From assembly GCA_963849005.1 (NCBI GenBank), contig CAWKGC010000024.1, forward strand, positions 1 through 64,000: a stretch of 64,000 bases of DNA, given 5' to 3'. A model generated the notes under the pieces. It did not search any database. It saw only the letters and a list, made by a program, of their open reading frames with translations, and had not been told where the DNA came from. This DNA is from CAWKGC01 sp963849005 (lineage in GTDB: Bacteria; Pseudomonadota; Gammaproteobacteria; Burkholderiales; Usitatibacteraceae). A program made the translations under genes and the position numbers. Below, piece after piece: positions 1-6,439 of this stretch (position 1 is the stretch's first letter; every line of letters starts with the position of its first letter).

Positions 1-1053
1 GTGCTCCTGGGTGTCCATGTCGATGAAGTCGACGATGATGATGCCGCCGAGGTTGCGCAGGCGCAGCTGGCGCGCTATCGCGAGCGTCGCCTCGAGGTTG
101 GTCTTGAAGATGGTGTCGTCGAACGAGCGCCCGGAGACGAAGCCGCCGGTGTTCACGTCGACCGTGGTGAGCGCCTCGGTCTGGTCGAAGATCACGTAGC
201 CGCCGCTCTTCAGGTCGACGCGGCGCGCGAGCGCCCGCTCGATCTCCTCTTCGACCGCGAACAGGTCGAAGAGCGGGCGCTCGCCGTTGTAGTGCTCCAG
301 GATCGGCAGCGAGCGGCTGGTGTAGCGCGTCGCGAACTCCTGGAGCTTCACGAAGGTCTCGCGCGAATCGACGATGATGCGCTCGGTGGCCTCGCCCACG
401 AGGTCGCGCAGCACGCGCGTGGCGAGCGTGAGGTCCTGGTGCAGGAGCGATTGCGGCGCAGCGGTCGTCGCCGCCACCGAGATCTGTTTCCATAGCGTGG
501 CGAGGTACTCGATGTCGGCGGCCAGCTCTGCGTCGGTCGCCGTTTCCGCGACCGTGCGCACGATGAAGCCGCCCGCCTCGCCCTCGGGCAGCAACTCGTG
601 GATCTTCTCGCGCAGGTGCTCGCGGTCCGCCTCGCCCTCGATCCGCTGCGATATGCCGATGTGCGGGTCCTGCGGCAGGTACACCAGCAGGCGGCCGGCG
701 ATCGACACCTGGGTGGAGAGCCGCGCGCCCTTGCTGCCTATCGGGTCCTTGACCACCTGCACAAGGAGCGACTGGCCCTCGAAGAGGATGCGCTCGATTG
801 CCTTCATCGTGCCGTCGGGGTTGCGCGCGGACCAGATGTCGGCCACGTGCAGGAAGGCCGCGCGCGCGAGCCCGATCTCGACGAACGCGGACTGCATGCC
901 CGGCAGCACGCGGCACACGCGGCCCAGGTAGATGTTGCCCACCAGCCCGCGGCTCGAGTCGCGCTCGATGTGCAGTTCCTGCACCGCGCCCTGCTCGGTG
1001 ACCGCGACCCGCGTTTCCTGCGGGGTTACGTTGATCAGTATCTGCTCGTTCAT
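1..1053 (-). CDS. rng: Ribonuclease G (partial, C-terminus outside window)
   Basis: RNase G/E-family endoribonuclease that processes the 5' end of 16S rRNA and takes part in mRNA decay. The first 351 codons are visible and in frame from the ATG at 1053-1051 to the window edge. The N-terminus MNEQILINVTPQETRVAV and the S1-like RNA-binding part (about residues 35-125) are typical. Both catalytic metal-binding aspartates are present, in TTVDVNTGGF and IIIVDFIDMD near the end of the visible part. The family has about 485-490 residues, so about 135 are missing. The long C-terminal scaffold of RNase E cannot be checked, but rng upstream of maf and rlmH is the usual betaproteobacterial order and favours RNase G. 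Confidence 0.93.
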   Translation of the reverse strand, partial: MNEQILINVTPQETRVAVTEQGAVQELHIERDSSRGLVGNIYLGRVCRVLPGMQSAFVEIGLARAAFLHVADIWSARNPDGTMKAIERILFEGQSLLVQVVKDPIGSKGARLSTQVSIAGRLLVYLPQDPHIGISQRIEGEADREHLREKIHELLPEGEAGGFIVRTVAETATDAELAADIEYLATLWKQISVAATTAAPQSLLHQDLTLATRVLRDLVGEATERIIVDSRETFVKLQEFATRYTSRSLPILEHYNGERPLFDLFAVEEEIERALARRVDLKSGGYVIFDQTEALTTVDVNTGGFVSGRSFDDTIFKTNLEATLAIARQLRLRNLGGIIIVDFIDMDTQEH

Positions 1054-1081
1054 TCGCGGCTTCGCCGTTCAAGAAGGATGG

Positions 1082-1215
1082 AACCGCCGATGAACGCCGA
1101 TGAACGCCGATAAAACCTTGATGGTGGGTGGCTTCGGCGATCTTCCGAGTGTCCCGGAACCAAAGCCTGAATTGCCTTTGCTTTTATCGGCGTTCATCGG
1201 CGTTCATCGGCGGTT
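1082..1215. repeat. MITE-like unit with 34-bp perfect inverted repeats (copy A)
   Basis: Arms at 1082-1115 and 1182-1215 are exact reverse complements over 34 bp. Each arm has the core AACCGCCGATGAACGCCGAT, itself built of three near-identical 10-bp steps. The 66-bp centre has no gene. The unit fills the gap between rng and maf. It shares its arms with copy B (49082-49213) and, with three base changes per arm, with the GxxExxY-carrying element at 43541-43993. No flanking target duplication is evident. Confidence 0.85.
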
Positions 1216-1245
1216 AATCTGCTTTTGTATTCACAGGGCGACGCG

Positions 1246-1864
1246 TCATGGTACAGCGATGCCGAAGGCACGAAGAAGGCGGGCGGTTTCGAAGAGCGGC
1301 AGGCCCATGACGCCGGTATAGCTGCCCTCGAGGCGCTCGACGAAGGCGCCGGCGCGGCCCTGGATGGCGTAGGCGCCAGCCTTGTCCATCGGCTCGCCGG
1401 AGTCGACATAGGCGCGGATCACGCGCTCGTCGAGCACGCAGAACGTGACGCGCGATTCGCTCACCTCGATCTCGAGGCGGTGCTCGAACGCGACCGCGAC
1501 CGCGGTCAGCACGCGGTGCACCTGCCCGGAAGCTCGCGCAGGATGCGCGCCGCGTCCTCCGCGTCCGCGGGCTTGCCGAAGATCTCCATCCCCAGGCAGA
1601 CGGTCGTGTCGGCGGACAGCACCGGGCGTTTCCTCAGGTTGCGGGAGACGAGCCGCCGCCAGCCGGCAATCGCCTTGATCCGCGCGACGCGCCGCACGTA
1701 CTCGTCGGGGGACTCGTTCTCAAGCGACGCTTTCGTCGGTCTCGGGGTCGGCGCGCAGGCCTTCGCGGAACATCAGGGGCTCGAACGCTGACGCCGAGCT
1801 GGTTGAGGAGCTCCCGCCGGCGGGGGCTCTTCGACGCGAGGTAGATGGAGGCGCCGTCAGTCAC
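1246..1864 (-). CDS. maf: Maf-family nucleotide pyrophosphatase (three apparent frameshifts)
   Basis: Maf/YhdE proteins hydrolyse non-canonical or modified nucleoside triphosphates. The GTG start at 1864-1862 overlaps the end of rlmH. The N-terminal signature IYLASKSPRRRELLNQLGV is intact. The frame then changes near 1783 (continuing FEPLMFREGLRADPE), near 1724 (ENESPDEYVRRVARIKA) and near 1523 (HRVLTAVAV), ending GIAVP. The stretch containing LSADTTVCLGMEIFGKP keeps the catalytic aspartate region. All pieces together give about 205 residues, the normal family length. Removing one base at each of the first two sites and adding one at the third restores a single frame. Sequence error is more likely than decay, because conserved residues survive in every piece, but a real pseudogene is possible. 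Confidence 0.8.
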
Positions 1865-2327
1865 GGTGGTAGGGGTGGTTGGCGAGGATGGACCAGGCGC
1901 GGTAGAGCTGCTCGGCAAGCAGCACGCGAACCAGCGCATGCGGCAGGGTGAGGGCGGAGAGGGAGATCAGCTTGTCGGCGCGCGCCTTGACCGCCTCCGA
2001 GAGGCCGTCGGCGCCGCCGATCGCGAGCACCGGGTGCGTGCCGTCGCGCATCCAGCCGGAGAGCATCACGGCGAGGCCCTGCGTGGTGACCGCCTTGCCG
2101 CGCTCGTCGAGCGCGATCAGCGTCGCGCCCTGCGGCAGCGCGGCGAGCATCCTTTCGCCTTCGAGTTCGACCGCGCGCGCCGCGGTCTTGCCGCTCGCAG
2201 CGCTCCTCGGGCTTCAGGTCGGCGACCTCGAGCTGGATCTCCGGCGGCAGGCGCTTTCGTACTCACGGTATCCGTCCCGTATCCACGCCGGCATCTTGTG
2301 GCCGACGCAGAGGATCGTGATGCGCAC
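1857..2327 (-). CDS. rlmH: 23S rRNA (pseudouridine1915-N3)-methyltransferase RlmH (two compensating frameshifts)
   Basis: RlmH methylates pseudouridine 1915 in helix 69 of 23S rRNA, using SAM. The GTG start at 2327-2325 gives ITILCVGHKMPAWI, the typical N-terminus. The body LAIGGADGLSEAVKA and the C-terminus LPHALVRVLLAEQLYRAW...NHPYHR carry the SPOUT knot. Residues about 24-44 (LPPEIQLEVADLKPEERC) are only readable in another frame, between shifts near 2259 and 2199. The shifts cancel, and the total of 157 codons matches the usual length of about 155 residues. The gene lies 3 bp downstream of rsfS and overlaps maf by 8 bp. Confidence 0.87.
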
Positions 2328-2330
2328 GGC

Positions 2331-2871
2331 CTAGGACGTCTTGCGGCGGCGGGCGGGGGTGGTCGCGGCGCGCGATCCCGCCCCGGCAATGGTGCCGCGG
2401 GTGCGCGTCGACTGGTCGCGCGTCGCCTTGCGTCTTCCCGCGGGAGTGTCGGTGCCCGAGGGGCCGTGGGCGGCGGCCTCGCGGCGCGGGCCGATCTCCG
2501 GGGGCAGCGAAGGGTTGATCACCTTGTTGCGCTTGCCGTTGTCCCACAACTCCTCGAGCGAGTAGTAGGCCCGGATCGCCGGCTGCATGATGTGCACGAC
2601 GATGTCGGTGGCATCCACCAGCACCCAGTCGCCCGAGTCCTCGCCTTCGGTGCCGATGATGTGCGCGCCGGATGCCTTCAGCCGGTCGCGGACATTGCGC
2701 GCGCAGGACTTGCTCTGGCGGGCGGATTCCGCGGTTGCGACGATCACGGTATCGAAGAGCGAGGTGAGTCTTCTTCACGTCGATCGCGACGATGTCGCGC
2801 GCCTTGATCTCCTCCAACGCCTCGATGGCGATCTTCTTTTGCGCGAGCGAACTGGGCGACTTGGTTTTCAT
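2331..2871 (-). CDS. rsfS: Ribosome silencing factor RsfS (one apparent frameshift)
   Basis: RsfS binds ribosomal protein uL14 and blocks joining of the subunits when nutrients are short. The start at 2871-2869 overlaps the nadD stop by 4 bp (ATGA). The N-terminal part IAIEALEEIKARDIVAIDVKK and the core TVIVATAESARQSKS, GDWVLVDATDIVVHIM are in different frames. Dropping one A near 2769 joins them as VKKLTSLFDTVIVATA. After the conserved fold (about 115 residues) comes a basic, Arg/Ala/Thr-rich tail of about 60 residues ending ARRRKTS, which most RsfS proteins lack. The nadD-rsfS-rlmH order is widely conserved. Confidence 0.9.
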
Positions 2872-3521
2872 GCTGCTCCGGTATAGGTGTGGTTGGCGAG
2901 AATATAGTCGAGAACGCCATCGGGGAGGAGATAGCGTGCGTTGGCGCCCTCGGCGAGCATGCCGCGCAGGGCGCTGGAGGAAATCGGCAGCGCCGTCATG
3001 GCGAAGGTGGCGATCTTTCCGGCGGGAGCGGCCCGCAACTCCTGCGGGTTCAGCGTGAAGCGCGGCCAGGTCGCGCGCGGAAAGGCGCCCGGCCCCTTGC
3101 CTGCCCATTGCGCGTCCCCGGCCCGCACCGCGACGGCGAAGTGCGCGAGGCCGAAAAGCTCGTCCCAGCGATGCCAGGTGTCGATCTTCTGGAAGGCATC
3201 GCTGCCGCAAAGCCAGACGAGCGGCTTGTCGGGGCCCACCTCGCGGCGGATTTCGGCGAGCGTGTCGATGGTGTAGGTGGGGCCGTCGCGGCGGGTCTCG
3301 CGCGCGTCGATGGAAAAGCGCGGCTCGCCGGCCGTGGCGAGCTCGAGCATCGCCATCCTCTCCTGCGCGCCGGCAATTGCGCCGCGGCCGCGGTGCCACG
3401 GCTCGCCGGTGGGCAGGAACACGACGCGCTCCAGCCCGAAGGCCTCGCCAAGCTCGACCGCGAGGCGCAGGTGCCCGAAGTGCACCGGGTCGAAAGCGCC
3501 GCCGAAGAGCCCGATCGCCAA
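2868..3521 (-). CDS. nadD: Nicotinate-nucleotide adenylyltransferase NadD
   Basis: NadD makes deamido-NAD from nicotinate mononucleotide and ATP in NAD synthesis. The 217-residue protein starts MAIGLFGGAFDPVHFGHL, with the GGxFDPxHxGH nucleotidyltransferase signature at residues 7-16. It also has the SSSALRGML segment near residue 185, matching the family SST.[IL]R motif. The frame is intact and the length is normal. It lies 10 bp downstream of proA and overlaps rsfS by 4 bp, so it is probably co-transcribed with both. Confidence 0.95.
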   Translation of the reverse strand: MAIGLFGGAFDPVHFGHLRLAVELGEAFGLERVVFLPTGEPWHRGRGAIAGAQERMAMLELATAGEPRFSIDARETRRDGPTYTIDTLAEIRREVGPDKPLVWLCGSDAFQKIDTWHRWDELFGLAHFAVAVRAGDAQWAGKGPGAFPRATWPRFTLNPQELRAAPAGKIATFAMTALPISSSALRGMLAEGANARYLLPDGVLDYILANHTYTGAA

Positions 3522-3531
3522 GGAGATGCGG

Positions 3532-4827
3532 CTACTCGCGGACCTGGCCGGAGCCGATCACGATCCACTTCTGCGAGGTGAGCCCCTCGAGGCCGACCGG
3601 GCCGCGCGCGTGCAGCTTGTTGGTCGATATGCCGATCTCGGCCCCCAGCCCGTACTCGAAGCCGTCGGCGAAGCGCGTCGAGGCATTCACGATCACCGAG
3701 CTGGAATCGACCTCGCGCAGGAAGCGCATCGCGCGGCCGAGGTCCTCGGTGACGATGGCATCGGTGTGCTGCGAGCCGTACTTCGCGATGTGCGCGATCG
3801 CCGCGTCCAGGCCCGCCACGGTGCCGATGGAGACGATCGGCGCGAGGTACTCGGTCGACCAGTCTTCCTCTTTCGCCTCCTTGAGCCCCTTGATGCCGGC
3901 CTTGGCGAGCACCGCCTTGGTCGCGGGGTCGCAGCGCATCTCGACCTTCTTCGCGGCGAAGATCTTGCCGATCGCCGGCAGCACGGCGGGCGCGATGGCC
4001 TCGGCGACCAGCAGGGTCTCCATGGTGTTGCACGGGCTGTAGCGCTGGGTCTTGGCGTTGTCGGCGATCGCGACCGCTTTTTCCGGGTCGGCGAGGTCGT
4101 CGATGTAGACGTGGCACACGCCGTCGAGGTGCTTGATCACGGGCACCGTGGCCTCGGCGGCGATGCGCGACGTGAGCCCCTTGCCGCCGCGCGGAATGAT
4201 GACGTCGACGAAGCGCTGCATCGTGATCAGCTCGCCCACGGCGGCGCGGTCGGTCACCGAGACCAGTTGCACCGCGTCCTCGGGCAGCCCCGCCTTGCGC
4301 AGCCCCTCGGCGAGGCAGGCCGCGATGGCGAGGTTCGACTGCAGCGACTCGCTGCCGCCGCGCAGGATGCAGGCGTTGCCGCTCTTCAGGCACAGCCCCG
4401 CGGCGTCCGCGGTCACGTTCGGCCGGGACTCGTAGATCATCCCGACCACGCCCAGCGGCACGCGCATCCTGCCCACGCGGATGCCGGAAGGGCGGGTGCG
4501 CAGCTCCGTGATCTCGCCGACGATGTCGGGAAGGGCGGCGACCTGGCGCAGGCCTGCGGCCATCTGCGCGATGCCCTTGCCGGTGAGGGCCAGGCGGTCG
4601 ATGAAGGCGGCATCGAGCTTGGCAGCGCGCGCCTCGCGCACGTCCTGCCCGTTGGCCTCGAGGATGGTGCGCTCGCGATCGAGCAGGCTGTCCGCCGCGG
4701 CCTCCAGCGCAAGGTTCTTCTCGCGCGTGCCGGCCGCCGCAAGCGCGGTGGCGGACGCGCGCGCGCGTTCGCCGATCGACTGCATCAGCGCGCGCACATC
4801 GGTCTGGGTGGTGAGGTCGTTGGCCAT
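3532..4827 (-). CDS. proA: Gamma-glutamyl phosphate reductase ProA
   Basis: ProA reduces gamma-glutamyl phosphate with NADPH to glutamate semialdehyde, the second step of proline synthesis. The 431-residue protein starts MANDLTTQTDVRALMQSIG and has the aldehyde-dehydrogenase-like fold. The catalytic cysteine is in YSPCNTMETLLVAE (about residue 270), and the NADP region is VPLGVVGMIYESRPNVTADA. The C-terminus LGAEIGISTNKLHARGPVGL is typical. The frame is open upstream into holA, but ATG 4827 is the conserved start. Its partner proB is not in the window. It is only 2 bp downstream of holA. Confidence 0.95.
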   Translation of the reverse strand: MANDLTTQTDVRALMQSIGERARASATALAAAGTREKNLALEAAADSLLDRERTILEANGQDVREARAAKLDAAFIDRLALTGKGIAQMAAGLRQVAALPDIVGEITELRTRPSGIRVGRMRVPLGVVGMIYESRPNVTADAAGLCLKSGNACILRGGSESLQSNLAIAACLAEGLRKAGLPEDAVQLVSVTDRAAVGELITMQRFVDVIIPRGGKGLTSRIAAEATVPVIKHLDGVCHVYIDDLADPEKAVAIADNAKTQRYSPCNTMETLLVAEAIAPAVLPAIGKIFAAKKVEMRCDPATKAVLAKAGIKGLKEAKEEDWSTEYLAPIVSIGTVAGLDAAIAHIAKYGSQHTDAIVTEDLGRAMRFLREVDSSSVIVNASTRFADGFEYGLGAEIGISTNKLHARGPVGLEGLTSQKWIVIGSGQVRE

Positions 4828-4829
4828 GT

Positions 4830-5837
4830 TCAGTGGGTTGCGTAGGGTTCGCGGAGCGTCTTGCAGCCGGCGATCTGCAGGGCCAGCGTGGTCAGGGACA
4901 CCCACGCGCTTCCCGTCGCCACGCCCTTGATCATGCGGTCGGCGTGCGCCGCCTGCAAGAGCGCCCGCGCAAGCGCCCCGGAGGGCTGGCGGCGCGCGCT
5001 CTTCGCCAGCCGGTCCATGCGCGCCTGGGGCAGGTAGCGCCGCGGCTTCTCGCCCGTGGCCAGCTGCATCATGGTGCGCAGGTCTTCGGTGAGCACCCAA
5101 AGGACCAGCGGCTGCGCCTCGCCGGCCGCCTCCAGCGAATCCATCACCCGGGCAATGCGCGCGGCCTCGCCCGCGTGCACCGCGTCGGCAAGGTCGTCGA
5201 GGTCGAAGCGCGACACGTCCGTCACGCAGTCGCGGATGCCTTCGAGCGAGACTTCGCCCTCTGGCAGGAGCAGCGCCAGCTTCTCGACTTCCTGGCGTGC
5301 CGCGAGCAGGTTGCCTTCGACGCGATCGGCGAGCCACTCGAGCGTCGCGGCGCCGGCTTTCTGGTTCTGGCGGGCGAGGCGCTCGGCCAGCCAGGCGGGA
5401 AGGCTTTCGCGCGGCACGGGCTTCGCCTCGACCATCGTGCCGGCCGCGGCGAGCGCGCCGAACCATGCCGACTTCTGCTGCTTCCAGTCGAGATCGGGCA
5501 GCAGCACGAGCGTCACGGCATCTCCCGGAGGCTTCGCCGCATAGCGCTCCAGCGCCGCGCCGCCTTCCTTCCCCGGCTTGCCCGTGGGAACGCGGATCTC
5601 GATCAGCTTGCGATCGGCGAAGAGCGACAGGTTGGCGGCGGACGCGCCTAGCGACTTCCAGTCCGCGCCCGGCTCCGCGGTGAAGACTTCGCGCTCGGTG
5701 CAGCCCGCGGCCCGCGCCGCGGCGCGAAACGCGTCGGCCGTCTCGAGGATGAGCAGGGGCTCGGCGCCGAAGATCGTGGTGAGCGCGGATGGGCCGCGCT
5801 TCAACGCGGCAAGCAGTTGGGCGGGTGTCTGGGCCAT
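4830..5837 (-). CDS. holA: DNA polymerase III delta subunit HolA
   Basis: HolA is the delta subunit of the clamp loader that opens the beta clamp. The 335-residue protein starts MAQTPAQLLAALKRG and has the usual N-terminal beta-clamp wrench region, followed by ADRVEGNLLAARQEVEKLALL and VTDVSRFDLDDLADAV, which are hallmarks of the family. The C-terminal helical domain is complete (SAWVSLTTLALQIAG). It lies directly downstream of lptE, the standard lptE-holA pairing in proteobacteria. Confidence 0.92.
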   Translation of the reverse strand: MAQTPAQLLAALKRGPSALTTIFGAEPLLILETADAFRAAARAAGCTEREVFTAEPGADWKSLGASAANLSLFADRKLIEIRVPTGKPGKEGGAALERYAAKPPGDAVTLVLLPDLDWKQQKSAWFGALAAAGTMVEAKPVPRESLPAWLAERLARQNQKAGAATLEWLADRVEGNLLAARQEVEKLALLLPEGEVSLEGIRDCVTDVSRFDLDDLADAVHAGEAARIARVMDSLEAAGEAQPLVLWVLTEDLRTMMQLATGEKPRRYLPQARMDRLAKSARRQPSGALARALLQAAHADRMIKGVATGSAWVSLTTLALQIAGCKTLREPYATH

Positions 5838-5839
5838 CG

Positions 5840-6439
5840 CTAGCTCGCCTTGGGGGCGGGGCCCCCTTCGAGCTGGGGGGCCGGGCGCCGGATGAACGCC
5901 AGCCGGTTCACGATCAACCGCGCGGCCGCCCTTTCCATGTCCTGGTACTGGAGTCCCTCCTCGATGCTCTTTGCGATCACCGCGGTATCGCTGTAGGAAA
6001 CCGTGCGATTGAGCACCAGTTCTGTCGGGGCGATGAGGGGCTCTTCCCCGCCGTCGGTAAGCTGGTAGGAAATGCGCAGGCGCAGCTGGAACTCCAGCAC
6101 CGTGCCCGAGGTGGAAAGCGAGAGGATGGATTTCTCGCGCGCCTCGGAGAGGATGCGCAGCGCCACCTCGCCCTCCTTGGCCGTGGTGGCGAGCGTCGTC
6201 GGCCCGGTGGCGAGCGAGCGGCGGACCTCGTTGGCGACGGCGGACGGCCCGGCGCTCGCGACGTAGATGCTCTTGAAGGCCATGGGCGTGTCGCCGCGCA
6301 GCTGGAAACCGCAACCGGCCAGGATCGCGGCGACTGCGATGCACGCGATGACAAGCTGGGTCCCCGCTTTCGCGGGGACGACGACCCTTTCGTCATTCCG
6401 GCGAAAGCCGGAATCCAGTCGTGTCGTCGCCTTACGCAA
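5840..6439 (-). CDS. lptE: LPS-assembly lipoprotein LptE (both ends shaped by repeats)
   Basis: LptE is the outer-membrane lipoprotein that plugs the LptD barrel and helps insert lipopolysaccharide. The lipobox AILAGC places the lipidated cysteine at residue 43, followed by GFQLRGDTPM, the typical mature start. The only usable start in frame is a TTG at 6439-6437, inside the last codons of leuS. The first 28 residues (DSGFRRNDERVVVPAKAGTQ) are translated from a dispersed palindromic repeat at 6356-6420. The last residues (APQLEGGPAPKAS) resemble the GC-rich repeat found inside the oxoprolinase at 29690-29757. The signal-peptide n-region is therefore longer than usual. 199 residues is normal for the family. 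Confidence 0.85.
   Translation of the reverse strand: MRKATTRLDSGFRRNDERVVVPAKAGTQLVIACIAVAAILAGCGFQLRGDTPMAFKSIYVASAGPSAVANEVRRSLATGPTTLATTAKEGEVALRILSEAREKSILSLSTSGTVLEFQLRLRISYQLTDGGEEPLIAPTELVLNRTVSYSDTAVIAKSIEEGLQYQDMERAAARLIVNRLAFIRRPAPQLEGGPAPKAS
6356..6420. repeat. Dispersed palindromic repeat (CCGGAATCCAG family) inside lptE
   Basis: Two adjacent hairpins, GTCCCCGCTTTCGCGGGGAC and ATTCCGGCGAAAGCCGGAAT, belong to the same family as the repeats at 24475-24549, 31008-31083 and 32545-32620, and the half copies at 34347-34376 and 49042-49070. Here the repeat lies within the reading frame that encodes the LptE signal peptide. Confidence 0.8.

Noticed and set aside
3532..5466. A 644-codon frame making proA look fused to an N-terminal domain
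   Set aside because: The extra part is the holA gene read out of frame. ATG 4827 gives a normal-size ProA.
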